Below are positions 10,381 through 18,207 of a stretch of DNA of 64,000 bases, in pieces (position 1 is the first letter of the stretch; each line of letters opens with the position of its first letter). The stretch lies in NCBI RefSeq assembly GCF_016907795.1, contig NZ_JAFBCR010000001.1, positions 2,833,961 to 2,897,960 of the forward strand, read 5' to 3'. A model generated the notes under the pieces. That model was not told the origin of the DNA. It searched no databases and worked only from the letters and a program-made list of their open reading frames with translations. The stretch comes from Kocuria palustris (GTDB lineage: Bacteria; Actinomycetota; Actinomycetes; Actinomycetales; Micrococcaceae). The translations under genes and the position numbers were made by a program.

Positions 10381-10562
10381 GGAAGGCCTTCTGTGCGTGG
10401 GACGGCGCCGTGGCGGGCGGTATGCCGCGCACGGCTGCTCACCCGCCTCGACGCCGAGAAGTACATGCGAGACTATATGATGACGGCCTGATCAGTCGCC
10501 ATGAGCGGCGCCCGGCCGGGCGATTCCGAGGTGAGCGACACCATATTCTTCTAAGGGGCTGA
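10381..10562. promoter_or_regulatory. Divergent promoter region between kinase operon and biosynthesis operon
   Basis: A 182-bp non-coding gap between divergently transcribed genes, locally less GC-rich than its neighbours. A TATATGAT stretch at 10474-10481 and a CATATTCT stretch near 10540 could serve as -10 elements for the plus-strand operon. No convincing -35 box or operator dyad was found. The call rests mainly on gene orientation. Confidence 0.4.
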
Positions 10563-11540
10563 ATGCGCATCGAGTCTGCGGCGGAGGTGCCTGTGACATG
10601 GCGCGACGCTGTGACGATCGTCATCCCCTTTTACGGCGATCCTGCGGAGACGCTGAATCTCGTCAGTCGACTGCGCAATTCCCCTGCCCCTGAGGTCGCG
10701 GAGATCGTGATCTCCGACGACTGCTCTCCGTCCCCCTTTCCGGGGACGCTTCCTGAGCGGGCGTCTGCCGCAGGTGCGCAGGCGGTGAGCGTGCGCGTCG
10801 TGCGCCGGGAGCGCAATGGCGGGTTCGGGGCCGCGGTCAACACGGGCCTGGAGCAGGTGCGCACGCCGCTGGCCCTGGTGCTCAACTCCGATCTGGAGAT
10901 CGAGGCGGAGCAGATCTCCGAGCTCGTGGCGCAGGCCGCGCCCTGGCAGCCGGTCGTGGCCACCGCCCAGGTTCTCGGACCGCAGGGGACCGCCCAGTAC
11001 TCCGGGAGGCATTTCCCCACGATCGGCCACCAGACGATCGAGTGGCTGATGCCGCTGGCGCGCTGGCGCCATCACCGGGTGCTGCACGAGGCCGTCGGAC
11101 ATGACATGCGGGCGGTCGAGAGCACCGAGCCGATCGCCGTGGACTGGGTCATGGGAGCGGTCATGCTGCTTCCGGTCGCGGAGGTCCGTGCGCTCGGCGG
11201 CTTCGACGAGGGCTTCCACATGAACAGCGAGGAGGTCGACCTCCAGCTGCGGCTGCGAAGGATCGGCGTGGCCTCCGTGGTGATCCCGTCGGTGCAGGCC
11301 GTGCATGTGGGAGGAGGCTCCTCCGATCCCCAGCGGCGCCGTCAGTGGCTCGTGGACTCCCGTTTCCGCTATGCCGGCAAGTGGGACAGGCCCCGCGTGC
11401 TGGCCGCTTCCCTGACCATTGCCTCGACGGCGAACTTCGCCGTGAACTGCCTGCGCCGAGCAGCGGGCACACCCGTGCGACCCATCTCCACCCTGCGCAG
11501 CGAGCTGCGCCTGATCCGTGAGGGGATCCGATGCGCCTGA
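10563..11540 (+). CDS. Family 2 glycosyltransferase (rhamnosyltransferase-like)
   Basis: A 325-aa GT-A enzyme predicted to add a sugar to the growing lipid-linked unit. Seen: the N-terminal strand VTIVIPFYGDP, a VISDDCS nucleotide-binding segment, the RRERNGGFGAAVNTGL motif and a DXD-like NSDLEI. The C-terminal part (VDWVMGAVMLLPVAEVRALGGFDEGF, then SEEVDLQLRLRRIG) is typical of WbbL-like rhamnosyltransferases. The locus makes dTDP-rhamnose, which fits, but acceptor and linkage cannot be read. It is the first gene of a long plus-strand run with an AAGGGG ribosome site before the ATG. Confidence 0.85.
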   Translation: MRIESAAEVPVTWRDAVTIVIPFYGDPAETLNLVSRLRNSPAPEVAEIVISDDCSPSPFPGTLPERASAAGAQAVSVRVVRRERNGGFGAAVNTGLEQVRTPLALVLNSDLEIEAEQISELVAQAAPWQPVVATAQVLGPQGTAQYSGRHFPTIGHQTIEWLMPLARWRHHRVLHEAVGHDMRAVESTEPIAVDWVMGAVMLLPVAEVRALGGFDEGFHMNSEEVDLQLRLRRIGVASVVIPSVQAVHVGGGSSDPQRRRQWLVDSRFRYAGKWDRPRVLAASLTIASTANFAVNCLRRAAGTPVRPISTLRSELRLIREGIRCA

Positions 11541-12106
11541 TGTCCACACTCGCCGAGCTGCCGCCTCGCCTGGCCTGGCAGCGCGGTCGGGTGGCCTCCG
11601 AGCTCGTCTACCGACGCGGCTTCCGCGCCTGGGGCGATGGCTCCGTCATGGTCTCGCCGCGCAAGATCCAGGGCAGCGAGCGGATCAGCGTCGGCAGCGG
11701 CTGCGCGATCTACCCCGGGGCGTGGCTGGGGACCGAGCCCGGAGGCGAGCTGGAGATCGGCGACGACGCGTACCTGGGCCATGACGTGCACCTGCACGGC
11801 ATCACGCGCACCGTCCTGGGCTCGGGCTGCATGCTCGCCGACGGGGTGCTGGTGACCTCCGCCGGACACGATCTGCACCGCGGCGGGGCGGTGACGCGCG
11901 GCGGCCCCATCACGATCGGGGACCGGGTGTTCATCGGCAGCCGGGCCATGGTCATCGCCTCCGTGACGATCGGCGACGACGCGGTGATCGGAGCGGGTGC
12001 GGTGGTGACTCGAGATGTCCCGGCCGGGGCCGTCGTGGGCGGAGTCCCCGCACGGGTCCTGGGCGGGGTCGCGGAACCGGTGCGCGCGCAGGGAGGCAGC
12101 GCATGA
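11531..12106 (+). CDS. Left-handed beta-helix acyltransferase (hexapeptide repeat)
   Basis: A 191-aa putative sugar O-acetyltransferase. From about residue 45 it carries repeated hexapeptide-type turns (ISVGSGCAI, LEIGDDAYLG, TIGDRVFIGSRAMV, TIGDDAVIGAGAVV) and ends with the family's RDVPAGAVVGGVPARVL. The active-site histidine is probably in TSAGHDLH. The ATG overlaps the upstream glycosyltransferase by 10 bases and its end overlaps the next gene (ATGA), so it should act on the same sugar unit. Confidence 0.85.
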   Translation: MRLMSTLAELPPRLAWQRGRVASELVYRRGFRAWGDGSVMVSPRKIQGSERISVGSGCAIYPGAWLGTEPGGELEIGDDAYLGHDVHLHGITRTVLGSGCMLADGVLVTSAGHDLHRGGAVTRGGPITIGDRVFIGSRAMVIASVTIGDDAVIGAGAVVTRDVPAGAVVGGVPARVLGGVAEPVRAQGGSA

Positions 12107-13092
12107 GGACGCTGATCGTCGCGCCGCGCTTCCACGGCTACGGCGCCTCGGTGGCTCGTGCCATGCAGCGGCTCGGCCACGAGGCGATCCTGCACAGCTA
12201 CGACCTCCCCACCTCCTTCGCCATGCGGGTGCGCAACAAGGCGGTGCATGACCTCCCCGCCGCCCTGGTCCCGTCCGAGTGGCGCCGCGAGCCGTCCCGC
12301 CGCGCGGTCGAGCGGCTGCAGGCCGTGCGGCCGGATCGCGTTCTGGTGATCAAGGGCGATCTGCTCGACGATCGCTGGTGGGATGCGGTGCTGCGCAGCG
12401 GCGCCTCCGTGCTGACGTGGCTCTACGACGAGGTCGCGCGCATGGACTACACGTGGGAGCGGCTCGAGTCCATGCCTGCGATCGCCTCCTATTCGCCGCA
12501 CGACGTCGGTGTCCTGCGGGAGCGGGGGATCACCGCGCACCATCTGCCCAACGCCTTCGACTCGCTGCTGGGATTCACGCCTCGCCAGGAGCCCGCCGTC
12601 TCGTTCATCGGGGCGCGCTACGACCAGCGCGTCCGCCTGCTGGTCGAAGCCCACCGGCTGGGCGTGCCCGTGCGCGTCTACGGGAGGGACTGGTCGCGGC
12701 GCCCGGCGGACATCGCCGCCACGCGGATGCTGCCGGTGCCCGGGCTGCCCACGGGGCCGCAGCTGGACCGCTCCGATGGCTATGGCGTCATGGCCGGCAG
12801 CCTCGCCTCGATCAACACGCACGCCCGGCAGGACGGGTTCACCATGCGCACCTTCGAGATCCCGGGGACCGGGGGGATCCAGCTGATCGATCGTCGCGAC
12901 GTCGGTGAGTTCTACGCACCGGATCGGGAGCTGCTGGTCTTCGACGACGCCCAGCAGCTCGCCGAGCAGGTCGAGCGCGTCCGTCGCGATCCTGCCTGGG
13001 CGAAGGACCTGCGCGAAAGGGGCCGTCAGCGCACCCTGGCGGAGCACACGTTCGTGCACCGAGCGCAGCGGATGGAGGCGCTGTGGGTCTGA
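12103..13092 (+). CDS. CgeB-like GT-B glycosyltransferase
   Basis: A 329-aa protein with a Rossmann-like N-terminus (TLIVAPRFHGYGASVARAM), a middle VSFIGARYDQRVRLL segment, and the C-terminal block TFEIPGTGGIQLIDRRDVGEFY, which in CgeB/GT4-like proteins binds the nucleotide sugar. The donor is not predictable. It is translationally coupled to genes on both sides. Confidence 0.75.
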   Translation: MRTLIVAPRFHGYGASVARAMQRLGHEAILHSYDLPTSFAMRVRNKAVHDLPAALVPSEWRREPSRRAVERLQAVRPDRVLVIKGDLLDDRWWDAVLRSGASVLTWLYDEVARMDYTWERLESMPAIASYSPHDVGVLRERGITAHHLPNAFDSLLGFTPRQEPAVSFIGARYDQRVRLLVEAHRLGVPVRVYGRDWSRRPADIAATRMLPVPGLPTGPQLDRSDGYGVMAGSLASINTHARQDGFTMRTFEIPGTGGIQLIDRRDVGEFYAPDRELLVFDDAQQLAEQVERVRRDPAWAKDLRERGRQRTLAEHTFVHRAQRMEALWV

Positions 13093-14120
13093 GGCATCCG
13101 CAGGACCTGGAGCAGTGGCGGCGCTGGCAGCGGCCCTCGGCCGCGCGTCGGGCGGTGGCCGCCGTGCGTCGCAAGGGTGCCCCTGAGCAGCGTCCGCAGC
13201 TGAGGGTCCTCGCCACCGGGCAGCGCCCGCGCTTCCTGGTGGCCCTGGACAGCGCCAATCCCTCAAGCCGCGCCTCGGTGCTCGAGCCTGCGCAGCTGCT
13301 GGAGCGCGGATCCGTGGCCTGCGTGGGCTCGGCGCTGACTCTGGAGCAGGCAGGGCTCAGCGAGCATGCCGAGCAGCTGCCTGGCTGGGATCCGCAGGAC
13401 CCGCTGTGGGCGGGGATCGAGCGCGTCCTGAGCGTTGGTGCGGGTCTGCCCGCCGGCGATGCGGTCTGCGACTGGGCTGTGCAGCGCGGCATCGAGTCGG
13501 TGGTGGTCCAGCACGGCCTGCTGACCCCGTGGGCGCCGCCGCTTCCCGCCGGGGCCACGCTGCTGTCGTTCACCGAGCAGGACGGGGCCTTCTGGGCCAG
13601 CGGCCGCAGCGACGTGACCGTGCGCCCCGTGGGCTCCCAGGCCCTGTGGAGCGCAGCGGCCGGTGCTCCGGCGGAGTCTGCCGAGCACGGCGAGCTCGTG
13701 TTCCTGGGGCAGATGCACGGCCGCGAGCTGCCCCGCAGGCAGATCGTGGGCCAGACCCTGGGGTTCCTGCGCAGGGAGCCGCAGACCGTCTACCGGCCGC
13801 ATCCCTCGGAGAAGGACATCCTGAGCCGCGCGGTCCACGCCGGCATGCGCCGACGCGGCGTGCGCTTCCAGGACGCGTCCGTGCCGCTGGCGAGTGCGGA
13901 GGCGGACGTGGTCTCCGTGTTCTCCACCGGTGTGCTGGAGGCGGCTCAGCGCGGTCGCCGCGCGTGGGTCCACCACGACGACCCGCCGCCCTGGCTGGTC
14001 GAGTTCTGGGACCGCTACGGCCTGGCGCGCTGGGGCCAGGAGCCCACGCGTCCCGTTCGCTGGGCCGAGACCGAGCCGGCCTGCGCCGTGGCCGACTATC
14101 TGCGAGGAGGGACTCCATGA
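13083..14120 (+). CDS. Putative GT-B transferase next to CMP-sugar synthetase
   Basis: A 345-aa protein of uncertain family. The C-terminal half has features of capsule GT-B enzymes: VVVQHGLLTPWAPPL, LVFLGQMHGREL, TVYRPHPSEKD and VSVFSTGVLEAAQRGRRAWV. The RPHP...STG pair is reminiscent of polysialyltransferase and lipooligosaccharide sialyltransferase folds. Because its stop overlaps the CMP-nonulosonate synthetase start, I infer it may use the CMP-activated sugar; this is inference from context, not from a definite family match. It starts at a GTG 10 bases inside the preceding gene. Confidence 0.55.
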   Translation: MGLRHPQDLEQWRRWQRPSAARRAVAAVRRKGAPEQRPQLRVLATGQRPRFLVALDSANPSSRASVLEPAQLLERGSVACVGSALTLEQAGLSEHAEQLPGWDPQDPLWAGIERVLSVGAGLPAGDAVCDWAVQRGIESVVVQHGLLTPWAPPLPAGATLLSFTEQDGAFWASGRSDVTVRPVGSQALWSAAAGAPAESAEHGELVFLGQMHGRELPRRQIVGQTLGFLRREPQTVYRPHPSEKDILSRAVHAGMRRRGVRFQDASVPLASAEADVVSVFSTGVLEAAQRGRRAWVHHDDPPPWLVEFWDRYGLARWGQEPTRPVRWAETEPACAVADYLRGGTP

Positions 14121-14824
14121 CCATCCTGTGCGTGATCCCCGTGCGGGGAGGCTCCAAGGGAGTCCCCGGGAAGAACATCCGCGAGCTGGCGGGCCGCCCG
14201 CTGGTCGCCTGGACGATCCGCGCGGCACTGGCCGCGCAGGAGGACCTGCGCGTGGTGGTCTCGACCGATGCGCCGCAGATCGCGGCGATCGTCCGTGAGC
14301 ACGGCGCAGAGGTCCCCTTCCTGCGCCCGGATGAGCTGGCCCGCGACGAGACCCCCACCGAGCCGGTGATCCTCCATGCCCTGGCGGATCACCGCCGGAG
14401 ACATGGGGAGCCCGAGGCCGTCATGCTGCTGCAGGCCACGAGCCCCCTGCGCCTCCCCGGCACCCTGGATCGAGCCGTGCGGCAGCTGCGGGAGCAGGGC
14501 GCCGACTCGCTGGTGGGAGCCGTGCCCGAGACGCCCTTCCTGTGGCGGCAGCCGGAGACCCCCGGCCAGGCTCCGAGTGCCGACTACGACGTCGAGCACC
14601 GGCTGCGCCGCCAGGACATGGCCCCGGCCGATCTGCGCTACCGCGAGAACGGCTCGCTCTACGTGACGCGTCCGTGGGTCTACGACGAGCACCACAACCG
14701 ATTGGGCGGCCGGATCAGCCTCTTCGAGCTCGACCCCCTCGAGGGCGTGGACATCGATACCGAGCTCGACTTCCAGCTGGCCGAGCTGCAGGTCAGGGCC
14801 CACCGCGCCCGACTGGCAGACTGA
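14117..14824 (+). CDS. CMP-nonulosonic acid cytidylyltransferase (NeuA-like)
   Basis: A 235-aa enzyme that joins CTP and a nonulosonic acid (sialic, legionaminic or similar) to give CMP-sugar. The N-terminal IPVRGGSKGVPGKNI is the family P-loop-like CTP-binding motif. LLQATSPLR, YRENGSLYV and the C-terminal GVDIDTELDFQLAE also match NeuA/PseF-type proteins. The ATG overlaps the preceding stop. It sits directly before the NeuB fusion, so the two give synthesis and activation of the same sugar. Which nonulosonic acid is made cannot be told from this gene. Confidence 0.9.
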   Translation: MTILCVIPVRGGSKGVPGKNIRELAGRPLVAWTIRAALAAQEDLRVVVSTDAPQIAAIVREHGAEVPFLRPDELARDETPTEPVILHALADHRRRHGEPEAVMLLQATSPLRLPGTLDRAVRQLREQGADSLVGAVPETPFLWRQPETPGQAPSADYDVEHRLRRQDMAPADLRYRENGSLYVTRPWVYDEHHNRLGGRISLFELDPLEGVDIDTELDFQLAELQVRAHRARLAD

Positions 14825-14875
14825 GGGGCTCATCTCCCGCCCCATCCGCACCCCCCCGAACCAAGGACCCCCCCC

Positions 14876-17119
14876 GTGATCATCGAACGCCGCCTCACCC
14901 CGTACCTGGTCTTCCACGACGAGTCCGTCGTGGTCGCCCTGCGCAAGATGACGGGCAATGCGGAGCGGATCGTGTTCGTCGTCGACGGGACCGGGCAGCT
15001 GCTGGGCTCGCTGACCGACGGGGACTTCCGACGCTGGATCGTGGCCCACCCGGAGGCAGATCTGGAGGTCGCCGTCCAGCAGGTGGCCAATCCGCATCCG
15101 GCCACGGTCGGCCCGGAGGCCACCGAGGAGCAGATGCGCGCGGCGCTGCCCGCCGGCGCCAGCCACCTGCCGGTGCTGGATGAGCGCGGGCGGATCACGG
15201 CGATCGCGATCGACCGCCCGGCCGAGCTGCGCATCGGCGACCGGCGCATCGACGAGTCGAGCCCGGCCTATGTCATCGCCGAGATCGGCAACAACCATCA
15301 GGGCTCGGTCGATCAGGCCCGCCGCCTCGTCGATCTCGCCGCCGAGGCCGGCGCCGACGCCGTGAAGTTCCAGCTGCGCGACATGGACACTCTGTACCGG
15401 CAGTCCGGATCGACGTCGGCGGGGGAGGACCTGGGCGCGCAGTACACCCTGGATCTGCTGGCCAAGTACTCCCTGCCTGCCGAGCAGCTCTTCCGGGCCT
15501 TCGACCATGCCCGGGAGCATGGCATCCAGGTCCTGTGCACCCCGTGGGACGAGGCCAGCGTGACGGCTCTGGCGGACTACGGGCTCCCGGCGCTGAAGAT
15601 CGCCTCGGCCGATCTCACGAACCACGGCCTGCTGCGCGCCGCCGGATCGCACGGGCTGCCGCTGATCCTTTCGACCGGCATGAGCCGGGAGGCCGAGATC
15701 CGCGAGTCCGCCGCTGTGGTGCGCTCGCTCGGGGTGCCCTTCGCGATGCTGCACTGCCAGTCGACGTACCCGGCGCCGTACAAGGACGTGAACCTGGCGT
15801 ACATGGACCGCCTGGCCGAGATCACGGCAGTGCCGGTGGGCTACTCCGGGCACGAGCGCGGCTGGCACGTTCCCCTGGCAGCCGTGGCGCGCGGAGCCAA
15901 GATCATCGAGAAGCACTTCACCACGGACCGCGAGCTCGAGGGCTCGGATCACCGGGTATCTCTGCTGCCCGATGAGTTCCGGCAGATGATGAGCCAGATC
16001 CGAGATATCGAGCAGGCCATGGGCACAGCACAGGAGCGCACCGTCTCCACCGGCGAGGCCATGAACCGCACCAACCTGGCCAAGTCGCTCGTGGCCGCCG
16101 GACCCATCTGCGCCGGCCAGCGGCTGGGACAGGGGGACATCGAGGTCCGCAGTCCGGGCCGCGGCCTGCAGCCGGACCGGCTGAGCCAGCTCGTGGGCCG
16201 CACCGCGCACCGCGACATGGGCGCAGGCGACTTCTTCTTCGAGGGCGACCTGCTCGATGCCCCGGCCCGCGGACGCGACTACTCCTTCCGCCGCCCCTGG
16301 GGGCTTCCGGTGCGCTATCACGACGCGCTGTCGCTGCTCGAGTCCACGCACCCCGACTTCCTCGAGTTCCACTTCTCCTACAAGGACCTGGAGATCGACA
16401 TCGATCAGGCGCTGCCGCAGCGACTGCCGATGGGCTTCACCACGCACCTGCCGGACCTGTTCGCCGGCGACTTCCTGGTGGATCTGTCCTCGCGTGATCC
16501 CGAGCACTGGGAGCGCTCGATCGCCGAGGTCCAGCGCACGATCGATGTCACCCGTGCCCTGCGCGCCAGGTTCACCCAGGACCAGGACCCGATCATGGTG
16601 GTCACCATGGGCGGGTTCACCTCCGACGGGCACCTGTCCGCCGAGCGGCGAGCGGACAAGTACCAGCGCATCGCCGATGCGCTGAAGCGGCTGGACTCCT
16701 CGGGCGTGCGGATCGCCGCCCAGACGCTGCCGCCCTTCCCATGGCTGATGGGCGGACAGCAGTTCCACAACCTCTTCCTGGACCCGCAGGACACCGCGGA
16801 CTTCGCCCGCAGCACGGGCACGGATCTGTGCCTGGACATCTCCCACACGCGTCTGGCGGCGACCTTCCTGGGGATCTCGTTCGCGGAGGCCGTCGAGACC
16901 CTGGCTCCGCTGAGCTCGCACCTGCACCTGGTCGACGGCACCGGCGTGGACGGCGAGGGCGTGCAGGTCGGCGAGGGCGATGTGGATTGGCCGGTGCTCG
17001 CCGAGCAGCTCGACCGGCTGGCTCCCGGCGTGAGCTTCATCCCCGAGATCTGGCAGGGCCACGTGGACGGCGGCGCCGGATTCTGGACCGCCCTGGAGCG
17101 CCTGGAGCCGCTGCTGTGA
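14876..17119 (+). CDS. Four-domain nonulosonic acid synthase: CBS pair, NeuB, SAF and TIM barrel
   Basis: A 747-aa protein, about twice the usual NeuB length. Residues 5-112 form a CBS-domain pair (a probable regulatory nucleotide sensor). Residues 130-375 are the NeuB PEP-condensing barrel (YVIAEIGNNHQGS, DAVKFQLRDMDTLY, STGMS, CQSTYPAPY, KIIEKHFTTDRELEGSDH). Residues 395-460 are an SAF/antifreeze-like domain. Residues 470-745 are a second barrel resembling the AP-endonuclease-2/xylose-isomerase family (LEFHFSYKDL, LCLDISHTRL, HLHLVDGTGVDGEG, PEIWQGH). The last domain may isomerise or epimerise the precursor, but this is inference. It starts at GTG 14876; the leader is C-rich without a clear ribosome site. 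Confidence 0.88.
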   Translation: MIIERRLTPYLVFHDESVVVALRKMTGNAERIVFVVDGTGQLLGSLTDGDFRRWIVAHPEADLEVAVQQVANPHPATVGPEATEEQMRAALPAGASHLPVLDERGRITAIAIDRPAELRIGDRRIDESSPAYVIAEIGNNHQGSVDQARRLVDLAAEAGADAVKFQLRDMDTLYRQSGSTSAGEDLGAQYTLDLLAKYSLPAEQLFRAFDHAREHGIQVLCTPWDEASVTALADYGLPALKIASADLTNHGLLRAAGSHGLPLILSTGMSREAEIRESAAVVRSLGVPFAMLHCQSTYPAPYKDVNLAYMDRLAEITAVPVGYSGHERGWHVPLAAVARGAKIIEKHFTTDRELEGSDHRVSLLPDEFRQMMSQIRDIEQAMGTAQERTVSTGEAMNRTNLAKSLVAAGPICAGQRLGQGDIEVRSPGRGLQPDRLSQLVGRTAHRDMGAGDFFFEGDLLDAPARGRDYSFRRPWGLPVRYHDALSLLESTHPDFLEFHFSYKDLEIDIDQALPQRLPMGFTTHLPDLFAGDFLVDLSSRDPEHWERSIAEVQRTIDVTRALRARFTQDQDPIMVVTMGGFTSDGHLSAERRADKYQRIADALKRLDSSGVRIAAQTLPPFPWLMGGQQFHNLFLDPQDTADFARSTGTDLCLDISHTRLAATFLGISFAEAVETLAPLSSHLHLVDGTGVDGEGVQVGEGDVDWPVLAEQLDRLAPGVSFIPEIWQGHVDGGAGFWTALERLEPLL

Positions 17120-18207
17120 GCGCGCTTCCCAGCACCTCGCCCGATCCCCTCGTGCTGTGGGTCGTGCCCGTCGCCGATCTCGGCGGCGTGGCCCGGCATG
17201 TCCTGGACGCCCTGGGCCACGGTCTGCCGGGTCTGCGCGCCGTGCTGCTGTGCCCCGAAGGCCCGCTGGCCGAGCGAGCTCGTGAGACGGGCATCGCCGT
17301 GCTGACCGACGAGCTGGGACCGCAGGCCGGGCTGCAGCGCTCGGTGCGCAGCCTGCGCAGGGCGATCCGGAGGCTGCGTCCGCGCGCCGTGCACACGCAC
17401 CTGGCCTATGCCGATCTCATGGGCGCCGTCGCGCTGGCGGCTGAGCGCAGCATCGCGCTGATCAGCACCGAGCACGGCATCGCCCCGGATCAGGCCCTGT
17501 ACCAGTCGAGCCGGGTCCGGGCCTCGGCGGTGCGGGCGGCGCATCGGGCACGGCTGCGCCGGAGCGATCATCTGATCGCGGTCTCGGAGTCCACGCGCGC
17601 CGTCGTGCGCGAGATCTGGGATCCGAGCTGCCCGATCTCGGTGGTGCGCAACGGCGTGGACGTCGTGCGCGTCCGCCAGGCCGTCGGGCAGGCTCCCCGA
17701 CAGAGGCTGGGGGAGGGCGTCCGCCTGCTCACCCTGTCCCGGCTGGCTCCCGAGAAGAACGTCAGTGCGCTGCTGCGCGCCATGCCGGCCGTGCTGGCGC
17801 GGGATCCGCAGGCCACCCTGACCGTGGCCGGCGACGGCCCGCTGCGCGAGACGCTGCAGCGGCTGTCGGCCACCCTGGGACTGGGTGAGGCGGTGCGCTT
17901 CGCCGGGCGCGTCGAGCCCTGGCCCGCGATGGCCGAGCACGATGTTCTGATCCAGCTCTCGGCCTGGGAGAATCTGAGCTACAGCCTGCTCGACGCCGCC
18001 GCCGCGGGCATGCCCGCCGTGGCCACCGATGTGGGCGGCAACGCGGAGATCCTGCCCGCGGAATCGCTGCTGGACCGGGCGGGAGCCGACGAGCTCGTCC
18101 ACGCTCTCGAGCGCCTCGCGCAGAGTCCTGCGGTGGCGCAGACCCCGTCGGATGTGGAGCAGATGACGCAGGAGATCGCACATGTCGTGAAGGGAGCCCT
18201 GCGATGA
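17116..18207 (+). CDS. Family 4 glycosyltransferase
   Basis: A 363-aa GT-B enzyme. Seen: an N-terminal GGVARHVLDAL acceptor-domain motif, the HTHLAYADLMG segment, and in the C-terminal domain SRLAPEKNVSALLRAM, VAGDGPLRETL and the E-x7-E-like region SAWENLSYSLLDAAAAGMPAVATDVGGNAE. Donor unknown. GTG start overlaps the NeuB-fusion stop and its stop overlaps the polymerase start. Confidence 0.88.
   Translation: MSALPSTSPDPLVLWVVPVADLGGVARHVLDALGHGLPGLRAVLLCPEGPLAERARETGIAVLTDELGPQAGLQRSVRSLRRAIRRLRPRAVHTHLAYADLMGAVALAAERSIALISTEHGIAPDQALYQSSRVRASAVRAAHRARLRRSDHLIAVSESTRAVVREIWDPSCPISVVRNGVDVVRVRQAVGQAPRQRLGEGVRLLTLSRLAPEKNVSALLRAMPAVLARDPQATLTVAGDGPLRETLQRLSATLGLGEAVRFAGRVEPWPAMAEHDVLIQLSAWENLSYSLLDAAAAGMPAVATDVGGNAEILPAESLLDRAGADELVHALERLAQSPAVAQTPSDVEQMTQEIAHVVKGALR

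Noticed and set aside
10374..10562. 62-codon plus-strand frame between the kinase and the first glycosyltransferase as a peptide precursor
   Set aside because: It overlaps the 5' end of the kinase gene, has no ribosome site and no leader-core pattern.
14096..17062. 988-codon open frame on the minus strand opposite the NeuB fusion
   Set aside because: It is a mirror frame of GC-rich coding DNA; it has no domain pattern, while the plus strand carries clear NeuB and CMP-synthetase motifs.
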